Shown here: positions 51,505 through 60,900 of the stretch, in pieces
How positions within the stretch are numbered: position 1 is the stretch's first letter
Layout: each line of letters starts with the position of its first letter
From: Stenotrophomonas sp. 57
Lineage (GTDB): Bacteria > Pseudomonadota > Gammaproteobacteria > Xanthomonadales > Xanthomonadaceae
Length of the DNA: 64,000 bases
NCBI RefSeq assembly: GCF_030291075.1
Contig: NZ_CP127407.1
Span: 62,001 to 126,000 of the forward strand
Direction: 5' to 3'
Translations under genes and position numbers: made by a program
Notes under the pieces: model-generated
What the model was told of the DNA's origin: nothing
The model's input: only the letters and a program-made list of their open reading frames with translations
The model's database searches: none

Positions 51505-53139
51505 TCAGCCGAGGCTGCGTGCGGTGTTGATGACGTTGATGCCGTTGAAGCGCGCGGTGGACGAACCGTGCGAGACCGCCGAGACCTGGCCCGGCTGGCC
51601 CTTGCCGTCGAAGAACGAACCGCCCAGGCGGTAGTCGCGCTCGTCGGCCACGGCGGTGCAGGCATTCCAGAATTCCGGCGTGCGGATCTGGTAGGCCACG
51701 TCTTCCAGCATCCGGGTGATCTGGCCGTTCTTGATCTCGTAGAACAGCTGGCCGCCGAACTGCGCGTTGTAGCGCTGCTGGTCGATCGAGAACGAACCAT
51801 CACCGATGATGTAGATGCCGTTCTCCACGTCCTTGATCAGGTCCGGCACGCTCAGCGGCTTCTTGCCCGGCGCCATCGACACGTTGGCCATGCGCTGGAA
51901 CTGCACGCTGGACCACGAGTCGGCATAGCAGCAACCGTCGGACTCGGTCTTGCCGAGGATGTGGGCCTGGTCGCGGATGGTCTGGTAATCCACCAGCTTG
52001 CCATTGCTGATCAGGTCCCAGCGCTTGCACTTCACGCCTTCATCGTCGTACGCCACCGCGCCGAGGCTGCCCGGCTGGGTCTTGTCGGCGAAGATGTTGA
52101 CCAGCTCGCTGCCGTACTGGAAATGCTGTTCGCGCTTGTCCAGGGTGGCGAAGCTGGTGCCGGCGTAGTTGGCCTCGTAGCCGAGAACGCGGTCCAGTTC
52201 CAGCGGGTGGCCGATCGATTCGTGGATGGTCAGCCAGGTGTGCGACGGGTCGAGCACCAGGTCGTACTTGCCCGGCTTCACCGACGGTGCCTTCAGCTTC
52301 TCCTGCGCCTGCCGGGCCGCGTCGATGGCGTCTTCCTTCATGTCGTAGGAGGTGCTGTAGTTGACCACGCCGTTCGGGCTGACCACCTTGCCGGCGGCGG
52401 CACCGTCCAGGTACTCGTAGCCCAGGCCCATCGGTGAGGACAGCCCGGAGCGGGTACGGAACTTGCCACTGGACTTGTCGATGGCGGTGACCGTCATCGG
52501 CGCCCAGATGCGGTGCACGTCCTGGTCGATGTAGGAACCATCGGTGGACGCGAAGTACTTCTGCTCGTTGACCAGGAACAGCATCGAGTTGACGAAGCTG
52601 GCACCGGCGCCCATCGCGGCCGCGTTGACGTCCAGCAGCAGCCCGACCTTGTCCTTGATCGGCACCTCCATCGCGTTCTTGCGGATCGGCGTGCGCCAGC
52701 TCACTTCACCCACGCCCGGCGCCTTGGCCAGCTGCACCGGCGCGGTCTGCACGCCGGCATTGGCCTTGGCAATCGCGGCGGCCTGCTGCGCGGCACGGGC
52801 CACGTCGGCGGTGCCCAGCGCGTTGGTGGCGGCGAAGCCCCAGGCGCCGTTGACGATCACGCGGATGCCCACACCGGTGGACTCGGTGTTGACCACGTTC
52901 TGCACCTTGTCTTCGCGGGTGATCACGAACTGGCGCAGGTAGCGGCCGATGCGCACATCGCAGTAGGTGGCACCGGCCGCGCGCGCGGCCTGCAGCGCGG
53001 CGTCGGCCAGGCGCTTCTTCAGGCCCAGGTCCAGGCTGGACTGCAGCTGTTCGGCGGCGATCACCTTGCCGAAGAAGGAGGGCACGATCAGCCCGCCCGC
53101 GGTAAGCCCGGTCAGGGCCAGGAAGTCACGTCTTTGCAA
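51505..53139 (-). CDS. TldD-family metalloprotease with Tat signal (copy 1)
   Basis: 544 residues, longer than cytoplasmic TldD because of the leader QRRDFLALTGLTAGGLIVP, a twin-arginine signal. The zinc motif HExxxH is TIHESIGHPLELDR. Further TldD blocks are GSLGAVAYDDEG and LGGSFFDGKGQPGQVSAVSH in parts. The start codon is TTG at 53139, with GGAGAG 5 nt upstream. It probably pairs with the TldE encoded 21 nt downstream. The substrate is unknown; TldD/E in E. coli unfolds and cleaves peptides such as microcin B17 precursor and CcdA. Confidence 0.9.
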   Translation of the reverse strand: MQRRDFLALTGLTAGGLIVPSFFGKVIAAEQLQSSLDLGLKKRLADAALQAARAAGATYCDVRIGRYLRQFVITREDKVQNVVNTESTGVGIRVIVNGAWGFAATNALGTADVARAAQQAAAIAKANAGVQTAPVQLAKAPGVGEVSWRTPIRKNAMEVPIKDKVGLLLDVNAAAMGAGASFVNSMLFLVNEQKYFASTDGSYIDQDVHRIWAPMTVTAIDKSSGKFRTRSGLSSPMGLGYEYLDGAAAGKVVSPNGVVNYSTSYDMKEDAIDAARQAQEKLKAPSVKPGKYDLVLDPSHTWLTIHESIGHPLELDRVLGYEANYAGTSFATLDKREQHFQYGSELVNIFADKTQPGSLGAVAYDDEGVKCKRWDLISNGKLVDYQTIRDQAHILGKTESDGCCYADSWSSVQFQRMANVSMAPGKKPLSVPDLIKDVENGIYIIGDGSFSIDQQRYNAQFGGQLFYEIKNGQITRMLEDVAYQIRTPEFWNACTAVADERDYRLGGSFFDGKGQPGQVSAVSHGSSTARFNGINVINTARSLG

Positions 53140-53169
53140 GGCTGCTCTCCATATCGAAGGATGGGTGGC

Positions 53170-54801
53170 TCAAGCGCCGAGACTGCGCGCGGTGTTGATG
53201 ATGTTGATGCCGTTGAAGCGGGTGGTGGACGAACCGTGCGACACCGCCGAGACCTGGCCGGGCTGGCCCTTGCCGTCGAAGAACGAACCGCCCAGGCGGA
53301 AGTCGCGTTCATCGCAGATGGCGGTGCAGGCGTTCCAGAACTCCGGCGTGCGGATCTGGTAGGCCGCATCCTCGACCATGTCGGCAATCTTTCCGTTCTT
53401 GATCTGGTAGTACAGCTGGCCACCGAACTGGGCGTTGTAGCGCTGCTGGTCGATCGAGTACGAACCACGGCCATGGATCCAGATGCCGTTCTCCACGTCC
53501 TTGATCATGTCCTCGACACTGAGCGGCTGCTTGCCTGGTGCCAGGGAGACATTGGCCATGCGCTGGAACTGCACGCTGGACCAGGAATCGGCATAACTGC
53601 AGCCGTGCGAGGCGTCGCGGCCGAGGATATGGGCCTCATCGCGCGTGGCCTGGTAGTCGACCAGGATGCCGTCGCGCACCAGGTCCCAACGCTGGGTCTT
53701 CACCCCTTCATCGTCGTAGCCCACCGCACCGAGGCTGCCCGGCTGGGTCTTGTCGGCGAAGAAGGTGACGATGTCGCTGCCCCAGCGGAAGCCGGCATCG
53801 CGCTTGTCCAGCGTGGCGAAGCTGGTGCCGGCGTAGTTGGCTTCATAGCCAAGCACGCGGTCCAGTTCCAGCGGGTGGCCGACGTTTTCGTGGATGGTCA
53901 GGAACAGGTTGGACGGGTCCAGCACCAGGTCGTACTTGCCGGGCTTCACCGAGGGCGCCTTCAGTTTCTCGCGCGCATGGCGGGCGGCGGCAATGGCGTC
54001 CTCGACCGGATCGTAGGAATCGCGGTAGGCGGTGATGCCGCCGGGCAGCTGCACCTTGCCGCGTGCATCGCCATCCAGGAATTCGTAGCCCATGCCCATC
54101 GGCGAGGACAGGCCGGCGCGGGTACGGAACCTGCCGCTGGCCTTGTCGATGGCAGTGGCGGTGAATGGCAGCCAGATGCGATGGATGTCCTGGTCGATGA
54201 AAGAACCGTCGCTGGAGGCGAAGTACTTCTGTTCGTTGACCAGGAACAGGGTGGAATTGATGTAGTCGGCGCCCGCATTCAGCGCGGCGGCATTGAGTGC
54301 CAGCAGCAGCTCGACCTTGTCCTGGATCGGCACCGCCATGGCGTTCTTCCGCACTGGCGTCTGCCAGCGCACCTCGCCGACCGACGGCGTCGGCGCCAGC
54401 TGCACCGGCCGGGTCTGGATACCGGCATTGGCGCGCGCGATCGCCGCAGCCTGCTCGACCGCGGCGCGCACGGCGGTTTCGCTCTGCTGATGGGTGGCAG
54501 CGAAGCCCCACGCGCCGTTGACGATCACCCGCACGCCCACGCCGGACGATTCGCGGTTGGTCACGTTGCCGACCTGGTGCTCGCGGGTGATGACTGACTG
54601 GTTGAGGTAGCGGCCGATGCGTACATCGCAGTAGCTGGCCTTGGCGGCGCGCGCGGCGGCCAGTGCGACCTCGGCCAGGCGCCGGCGCTGGGCGGTATCG
54701 ACCGGGGCGAGCAGCTGCTCGGCGGCGATGGCCCGGGAATGCGGCAGCAGCAGACCCGCCAGGCCCAGACCGGAAAAAGCCAGGAACTCACGTCGTTGCA
54801 C
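53170..54801 (-). CDS. TldD-family metalloprotease with Tat signal (copy 2)
   Basis: 543 residues, a tandem paralogue of copy 1 with identical layout: leader QRREFLAFSGLGLAGLLLP, zinc motif TIHENVGHPLELDR, GSLGAVGYDDEG and LGGSFFDGKGQPG. The start codon is GTG at 54801, with GAGAGA upstream. Only 30 nt separate it from copy 1, and it is the first gene of the operon, so the promoter should lie in 54802-54920. The two copies are similar along their whole length, pointing to gene duplication. Confidence 0.9.
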   Translation of the reverse strand: MQRREFLAFSGLGLAGLLLPHSRAIAAEQLLAPVDTAQRRRLAEVALAAARAAKASYCDVRIGRYLNQSVITREHQVGNVTNRESSGVGVRVIVNGAWGFAATHQQSETAVRAAVEQAAAIARANAGIQTRPVQLAPTPSVGEVRWQTPVRKNAMAVPIQDKVELLLALNAAALNAGADYINSTLFLVNEQKYFASSDGSFIDQDIHRIWLPFTATAIDKASGRFRTRAGLSSPMGMGYEFLDGDARGKVQLPGGITAYRDSYDPVEDAIAAARHAREKLKAPSVKPGKYDLVLDPSNLFLTIHENVGHPLELDRVLGYEANYAGTSFATLDKRDAGFRWGSDIVTFFADKTQPGSLGAVGYDDEGVKTQRWDLVRDGILVDYQATRDEAHILGRDASHGCSYADSWSSVQFQRMANVSLAPGKQPLSVEDMIKDVENGIWIHGRGSYSIDQQRYNAQFGGQLYYQIKNGKIADMVEDAAYQIRTPEFWNACTAICDERDFRLGGSFFDGKGQPGQVSAVSHGSSTTRFNGINIINTARSLGA

Positions 54802-54994
54802 AGCGTTTCTCTCTCTCGCTTGCGTGCGGTTGGCAACGGGCCGGACCGATCACGTCAACTCCTCGACTTTCGCCAGCGCGGCGCGTGCGGGCAAGTGACT
54901 GCAGTCATGGTTGGTGCGGGTTTCGGCAGGGCTTGCAGCCCTGCACCTGCTTCAAGCCAGGGCAACGTCAATAGCGGGCATTCCGTGGGTGGGC

Positions 54995-55090
54995 GGGGCG
55001 ATGTCGGATTGCGGGGACGCCGTGAATCCGTCCATGGAGGCTTGGCAGCCGCATCCATGCGGCTGACATCCCGCAATCCGACACAGCCCC
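54995..55090. repeat. Long hairpin C1
   Basis: Arm 54995-55016 (GGGGCGATGTCGGATTGCGG...) pairs with 55069-55090 with two or three differences near the ends. The core holds GTGAATCCGTCCATGGAGGC and an inner stem GCCGCATCCATGCGGC. Confidence 0.85.
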
Positions 55091-55208
55091 ACCTCTGACA
55101 GATTCCTGCGGCTGTTGGTAGGTGTCGACCTTGGTCGACACAATCTGTCAGATATCGAAATGAATACGGGGTCAGATCCGTTCCAACAGACCGCAGGAAA
55201 CTGTCGAA

Positions 55209-55310
55209 GGCGGGGTGGGTCCGGTGGCGGGGGTGTCCGCGGCATGGATGCCGCGGCCAAGCCCCCAAGGACGGGTTTACGGCGTCCCCCGCAACCGGAC
55301 CCACCCCGCC
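55209..55310. repeat. Long hairpin C2
   Basis: Arm 55209-55232 (GGCGGGGTGGGTCCGGTGGC...) pairs with 55287-55310 with one mismatch. The arm text is nearly that of hairpin A1, but the core (55233-55286) is of a different type, with inner stem CCGCGGCATGGATGCCGCGG on the plus strand. Confidence 0.88.
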
Positions 55311-55432
55311 ATCCCTCAGGGAGCCCGCTTCTGCTTTTGCTGTTGCTCTTGCTCTCGGCGGGTGCAGGGCGCAGCCCTGCCGAGCACCCCCCTCGTGCAC
55401 AATGGTGCCGACCCCACCCGGACCCCGTCCCG

Positions 55433-56047
55433 ATGTCGAGCAAGCCGCACTCAGAAGCCTGCGAACGCAACCGCGAACCCATCGCGGCTGCGCTCGACCC
55501 GTGGATGGGCGATCGCCACCGGGTGCTGGAGATCGGCAGCGGCACCGGCCAGCACGCCGCCTTCTTCGCCGAGCGCTGGCCGTGGCTGCGCTGGCAGCCC
55601 AGCGATCATGCCGACCATCTGCCTGGCATCGAGGCGTGGCGCGCCGAGGCGGCGCTGCTCAATCTGCTGTCGCCCGTGGCCCTGCAGGTGGAGCTGCCGC
55701 CCGCGCCGGGCCTGGTACTGCCTGAGGGCAGCACGTTCGACGCCGCGTTCAGCGCCAACACACTGCACATCATGAGCTGGGACCACATACAGGCGCTGTT
55801 CGCCGCGCTGCCGCCGCTGCTGCGCCACGGCGCGCTGCTGGCGGTGTACGGCCCGTTCAACTATGGCGGCCGCTACACCAGCCACAGCAACGCGCAGTTC
55901 GATGGCTGGCTGAAGGCGCGCGACCCGCGCAGCGGCATCCGCGACGTGGAAGCCGTGCAGGCGCTGGCCGCGGACAATGGTTTCACCCGCCTGCGCGACG
56001 TGGCGATGCCGGCCAACAACCGGCTGCTGCTGTGGCGGCTGGGGTGA
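55433..56047 (+). CDS. DUF938 SAM-dependent methyltransferase-like protein
   Basis: 204 residues from the ATG at 55433. The start SKPHSEACERNREPI, the SAM-binding VLEIGSGTGQHAAFFAE and the later YGPFNYGGRYTSHSNAQFD, read in parts, identify DUF938. The substrate is unknown. The upstream in-frame stretch belongs to repeat cluster C and is not coding. The stop is adjacent to the convergent hipA stop, with no gap. Confidence 0.88.
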   Translation: MSSKPHSEACERNREPIAAALDPWMGDRHRVLEIGSGTGQHAAFFAERWPWLRWQPSDHADHLPGIEAWRAEAALLNLLSPVALQVELPPAPGLVLPEGSTFDAAFSANTLHIMSWDHIQALFAALPPLLRHGALLAVYGPFNYGGRYTSHSNAQFDGWLKARDPRSGIRDVEAVQALAADNGFTRLRDVAMPANNRLLLWRLG

Positions 56048-57334
56048 TCAGGTAGCGGATTGTTCGAATTGACGCAGGCAGCGCTGGCAGCTTGCACTGA
56101 TGCCGTCCACCAGACGTTCCAGAACCGGGTGGCGCATCCCCTCCGCCTGCAGCCCCGCAAGCAATGCCCGGGCGATGCCGGGCAGCTGTGTTGCCATGTC
56201 GAACAGGCCCGACAGTGCTTTCTGCGGGTCCAGCTTCATTCCATCAGCGGTGGCCTCCCAATCCGCCAGGCGGACATCCCACCAGCGGTAATGACTGCCT
56301 ATCTTCATGGCCATCTTGATCTTGCGTTGCTGCAGATATGCATAGGGCAGTGCACTTGAGATGTCATACAGCGGGGCAAGGCGAACGTTTCCTTGTGCGC
56401 CGATCAGCAGCGAATAGTTCTTGGCATGTGCGTCAGTGCCGCCAATGAGATAGTTGAACTGCAGTGCCTGCAGCAGTCTTTCGACATCCGCTCGCGGCTT
56501 GCTGGAATGTTCCCAAAGCACGCGCGCCAGATCGGCCGGCCCCGGTCCGCCCTGATTCTGGTACTTGATGTGTGGCATGACACCCAGCGCTTGACAGAAG
56601 TCTTCCTGGTGAACGCGTTGCCAACCCTGCGCTGTTCGTACGCGGTCGAAGCGCGTCACCGCAATGGCCTGTGCATCCTCCATGCAGATCATTTCAGTGG
56701 ACGCAGCCGACATGCCGAGTTGACTGGCCAGGCGCAGACAGAAGACCTCGTTCTCCACGAATCCGTCGTAGTCGCCACTGGGGGGTTTGAGGATATGGGT
56801 GGTGGGGATGCGACCGGCCGGAATTGCCCAACCTCCATCGTCGCGTTGCATCAGGGCGATCTTGGGTTGCGCCCCGGCCAGGCTGAACTGGCCGACATCA
56901 TCGGGTTGCCGCGCTGCAATCTGGTCCACTCGGATCCGCTGAAGGCGCTGGGCGACCTCATGGAGGGACAGCGGCTCTTGCCGATCGTCTTCACCGGCAA
57001 GCACGGCGGCGAGCCGTTCGCCTCGTACGAACTGGACCGCACCGGCACAGTCTTCACCGACATGTGACAGCAACGCGACCGGGTTGCGGGACGAAACATG
57101 GAACCGGGAAGCCCATCGCTGCAGAAGGGCCTCGTTGTCGGGAAGCAGCCCCCACAGGACCGCAGAGAGCGTGGCAGCGGGCGTGCTGTTCTCTGCCAAT
57201 GGAAGTGCAAGTGACAAGGGATAGGCGCCCGGCGTCTGGCGCCAGCTGTCTGCGTACCGGAATGTCGGATGGCCATGTGCATCCTGTCCCAGGTATCCAG
57301 CCAGTCTGTTGGAAAGGAGTACGTTGAGGTCCAT
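56048..57334 (-). CDS. hipA: HipA-family serine/threonine kinase toxin
   Basis: 428 residues. Kinase landmarks: FSLAGAQPKIAL (ATP-binding loop region), FVENEVFCLRLA, the catalytic GGTDAHAKNYSLL, and the metal-binding Asp in LAPLYDISSALPY. HipA phosphorylates glutamyl-tRNA synthetase in E. coli and causes growth arrest; the target here is not known. It is shorter at the N-terminus of the family plan but complete. Partner hipB lies 33 nt upstream. Codon use is a little less GC-biased than neighbours, consistent with acquisition. Confidence 0.92.
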   Translation of the reverse strand: MDLNVLLSNRLAGYLGQDAHGHPTFRYADSWRQTPGAYPLSLALPLAENSTPAATLSAVLWGLLPDNEALLQRWASRFHVSSRNPVALLSHVGEDCAGAVQFVRGERLAAVLAGEDDRQEPLSLHEVAQRLQRIRVDQIAARQPDDVGQFSLAGAQPKIALMQRDDGGWAIPAGRIPTTHILKPPSGDYDGFVENEVFCLRLASQLGMSAASTEMICMEDAQAIAVTRFDRVRTAQGWQRVHQEDFCQALGVMPHIKYQNQGGPGPADLARVLWEHSSKPRADVERLLQALQFNYLIGGTDAHAKNYSLLIGAQGNVRLAPLYDISSALPYAYLQQRKIKMAMKIGSHYRWWDVRLADWEATADGMKLDPQKALSGLFDMATQLPGIARALLAGLQAEGMRHPVLERLVDGISASCQRCLRQFEQSAT

Positions 57335-57367
57335 GCGGGAGGCACGATGTCCGGGAGGAAGGGGCTG

Positions 57368-57727
57368 TCAGACGGCCCTGTGGGGCTTTCTACGCCCCAA
57401 CGTCATGGCAGTCGCGCGGTGCTCATCCGGGCGCAGCCCGTTGCCATCCACGATAGTGTCGATATCAGGCAGTTCCAGAGGCATTTCCGTCGATGCAGCG
57501 GAGGAGACCATTCCCTCGACGGTGCCCGTAGCCAGTATCAGGCCGAGGACGTTGAGCGTCCGCAGCACCAGTTGCAGCTCCACCCGTGGCTTGCCCTTCT
57601 CCATTTCGATGACCCATTGCCGACTGACGCCTACGCGTTCGGCCAGCTGGGCCTGATCCCAACGGAGTGCTTTGCGACGCTGGCGGATGACCACGCCCAG
57701 GTCTCGGGAAGTTCGCAGGACGTCCAT
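57368..57727 (-). CDS. hipB: HipB-like antitoxin, XRE-family regulator
   Basis: 119 residues from the ATG at 57727. The helix-turn-helix reads LGVVIRQRRKALRWDQAQLA followed by ERVGVSRQWVIEMEKGKP. After it comes a linker and a basic tail (LGRRKPHRA) longer than in E. coli HipB. An in-frame ATG at 57754 would add nine residues, but it lies in what looks like the promoter. It should bind HipA and repress the operon through the dyads at 57765-57822. Confidence 0.88.
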   Translation of the reverse strand: MDVLRTSRDLGVVIRQRRKALRWDQAQLAERVGVSRQWVIEMEKGKPRVELQLVLRTLNVLGLILATGTVEGMVSSAASTEMPLELPDIDTIVDGNGLRPDEHRATAMTLGRRKPHRAV

Positions 57728-57764
57728 ATGCCGAATGTATGCGCTCGGCAACATTTAATCAAAA

Positions 57765-57822
57765 GTCGCCGTTCGATGACATTTCAAGAATGTCACTGAA
57801 CGGCGACAATTTCTGAAATGTC
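57765..57822. promoter_or_regulatory. HipB operator dyads
   Basis: GTCGCCGTTCGATGACATT (57765-57783) pairs with AATGTCACTGAACGGCGAC (57789-57807) at 17 of 19 positions. A second dyad, GACAATTTCTGAAATGTC, follows at 57805-57822. On the minus strand TTGAAA and a TTTGAT-like hexamer about 18 nt apart fit a promoter covered by the first dyad. The remaining gap to 57909 has a GCTGGC/GCCAGC hairpin after the ferredoxin oxidoreductase gene. Confidence 0.7.
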
Positions 57823-57909
57823 GACGTTCGCTGGCATTCATCGCCAGCGTCTCCAGCGCGAGACCCTTCCCGGGCAGTCGGCCCAGGGCCGGTCGGGTCC
57901 TGCTGCCGG

Positions 57910-60900
57910 TTAGGCCACCTGCACGATATGCAGCGCCTTCGGGTTGCGCCACTGCGCCAGCAGGGCGGCTTCACGCGCCTTGGCCTGTGCGAAGTGGGCT
58001 TCCTTGACGTGGCCGAAGCCGCGGATGTGTTCGGGCACGCTGGCGATCTCCACCGCCAGCGACAGCCGATCATCCTCCAGCCCGTCCAGCAGCAGCTGCA
58101 CGGTCGCCTCGTAATCGGCAATCAGCTGGCGCTCCATCCGGCGCTCCTCGGTGCGCCCGAACACATCAAGGCGCCCGCCGCGCAGGAACTTCAGCTTCGC
58201 CAGCAGGCCGAAGGCCTTGAACATCCACGGGCCGTATTCCTTCTTCAGCAGCCGGCCCTGCTCGTCCTTCTTCGCGAACAGCGGCGGCGCAAGGTGGAAG
58301 CGCAGCTGGTAGTCGCCCTCGAACTGCTGCTGCAGGCGGCGCTGGAAGTCGCCGCTGGTGTACAGGCGGGCCACTTCGTACTCGTCCTTGTACGCCATCA
58401 GCTTGAACAGGTAGCGGGCCACGGTCTCGGTCAGCGCGGTGGAACCGCCGATGCGGTCGGCCTCGGTGGCGCGCACGCGCGCCACCAGATCACGGTAGCG
58501 GTTGGCGTAGGCGGCATCCTGGTACTCGACAAGGAAGGCGGCACGGCGCTCGATCATTTCATCCAGCGAGCGCGACAGGCGCGCGTCGTCCAGCGGCAGG
58601 AACGCCACGTCGCCACCATGCGAGGGCAGGCCGCGCAGTTCGCGTTCGTCGCCGGTGTTGCGCGGCGCAGCGGTGGCGCCCCACTCGTTGCCTTCCCACT
58701 CGCCCGGCGGCAGCGGGTGCAGCGGGCCCGGGGTGGATTCGGTATCGGTGTGGCGGTTGCGCACCAGGCCGGCAGCCTGCTGCACGGCCTGCGGATCGAC
58801 CGCCGCCAGGCGACCCCAGGCAAACGCCTGCTGGTTCATCGCCACGGCGGCGCCATTGAGTTCGATGGCGCGCATCAGCGAAGCGAACGACAGCGGTACC
58901 AGGCCCTGCTGCCAGGCGTAGCCGAGGATGAACAGGTTGGCGGCGATGGCATCGCCCAGCAGCGCAGTGGCCAGCTGGGTGGCATCGAGCAGCAGCGGCT
59001 CCTGGCCGCCCAGGGCCACGCGCACGCCGGCGACGATGTCGGCAGCGGGGAACTGCATGTCCGGACGGGTGGTGAACGTGCCCGGCATCGCTTCGTAGGT
59101 GTTCAGCACCACCTGCGAGCGACCGGCGCGCACCTTCGACAGTGCCCAGTAGTCATTGACCACCACCATGTCGCAGCCCAGCACCAGGTCGGCTTCACCG
59201 GCGGCGATGCGCACGGCGTGGATGTCGTCCGGTCGGCGTGCGATGCGGATGTGCGTGGTCACCGCGCCACCCTTCTGCGCCAGGCCGGTCTGGTCGAGCA
59301 CGGTCGCGCCCTTGCCTTCCAGGTGGCCGGCCATGCCCAGCAGTGCGCCGATGGTCACCACGCCGGTACCGCCGACGCCGGTGATCAGGATGTTCCAGGG
59401 CTGTTCCAGCGTGCCGCGGATGGTCGGTGCAGGCAGGTTGTCCAGCAGCGCGGAGGCATCGCGCTTGCTGCCCTTGCGCGGCTGGCCACCGTGCACGGTG
59501 ACGAAGCTCGGGCAGAAACCATTCACGCAGGAATAGTCCTTGTTGCAGTTGGACTGGTCGATCTCGCGCTTGCGCCCGAACTCGGTTTCCTTCGGCAGCA
59601 CCGAGACGCAGAAGCTCTTCTTGCCGCAGTCACCGCAGCCTTCGCAGACCAGCGAGTTGATCAGCACGCGCTTCTGCGGGTCTTCCAGCTTGCCGCGCTT
59701 GCGGCGGCGACGCTTCTCGGTGGCGCAGGTCTGTTCGTAGATCAGGATCGAAACACCCTTCACTTCGCGCAGGCGCTTCTGCACCGCGTCCAGTTCGCTG
59801 CGGTCGTGGAACTCGACGTCGCTGGGGAAATGTTCGCGCTGGCCGGTCCACTTGCCGATGTTGTCCGACAGCACCACGATGGTGTGGATGCCTTCGGCGC
59901 GCATCTGCCTGGCGATGTCGGGCACGCTCAACGGGCCGTCCACCGGCTGGCCGCCGGTCATCGCCACCGCATCGTTGTAGAGGATCTTGTAGGTGATGTT
60001 CACCCCGGCAGCCATCGCCTGGCGGATCGCCAGCGAGCCACTGTGGAAATAGGTGCCGTCGCCCAGGTTCTGGAACACGTGCGGAGTATCGGTGAACGGC
60101 GCCTGCCCGGCCCAGGTCACGCCTTCGCCGCCCATGTGGGTGAAGGTGTCGGTGCTGCGGTCCATCCAGGTCACCATGTAATGGCAACCGATGCCGGCCA
60201 GTGCACGCGAGCCTTCCGGAACCTGGGTGGAGGTGTTGTGCGGGCAACCGGAGCAGTAGTGCGGCACGCGCGGGAAGCTGGCGCGGGGCAACGCAAGCTC
60301 GGCTTCCTTTTCCTGCATCCACTGCAGGCGCTGTTCGATCGATTCGTTGTTGAAGAACTTCTGGATGCGGCGGCCGATCACGCCGGCGATGGTGGCTGGC
60401 GTCAGCTCACCGGTGGACGGCAGGATCCACTCGCCGCTCTCGTCGTACTTGCCGACGATGGACGGGCGCTGGCCCCAGCTGGCTGGCCAGTTGAAGAACT
60501 GCTCCTTCATCTGGCGCTCGATGAAGGCACGCTTCTCCTCCACCACGATGATGTCGTCCAGGCCCTGCGCGAAACGCGCGATGCCCTGCGGCTCCAGCGG
60601 CCAGGTCATGCCGACCTTGTACACGCGGATGCCGATGTCGGCGCAGGCCGCTTCGTCCAGGCCCAGGTATTCCAGCGCCTGCAGCACGTCCAGGTAGCTC
60701 TTGCCGGTGGTGACGATGCCCAGCCGCGCGCGCGGCGCGTCCATCACCACCTTGTCGATGCCATTGGCGCGGGCGAACGCCTGCGCGGCCTTCACCGCAT
60801 AGCGGTGCAGGCGCATCTCCTGGTCCAGCGGCGGGTCCGGCCAGCGGATGTTGAGGCCGCCGCTGGGCATGTCGAAATCTTCCGGCAGCACGATACGCCG

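Larger units (their letters stand above)
54802..55432. repeat. Repeat cluster C between divergent genes
   Basis: No gene is supported. In order: a possible promoter stretch (54802-54920); palindrome GCAGGGCTTGCAGCCCTGC (54926-54944); spacer with GGCAACGTCAA and CATTCCGTGGG; long hairpin C1 (54995-55090); SMAG unit GTAGGTGTCGACCTTGGTCG... (55118-55141); the spacer CTGTCAGATATCGAAATGAA (55145-55164); a GGGGTCAGATCC half-site; long hairpin C2 (55209-55310); a GCTTTTGCTGTTGCTCTTGC tract; and a GGCAGGGCTGCGCCCTGC-type palindrome on the minus strand (near 55361-55385). Unlike clusters A, B and D it separates divergent genes. Confidence 0.8.

Noticed and set aside
55115..55432. Upstream extension of the DUF938 methyltransferase frame
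   Set aside because: The extension is made of hairpin C2 and SMAG sequence; the family start fits the ATG at 55433.
54802..55432. CRISPR array
   Set aside because: The repeats are hairpins of different sizes in both orientations without regular spacers, and no cas gene is present.
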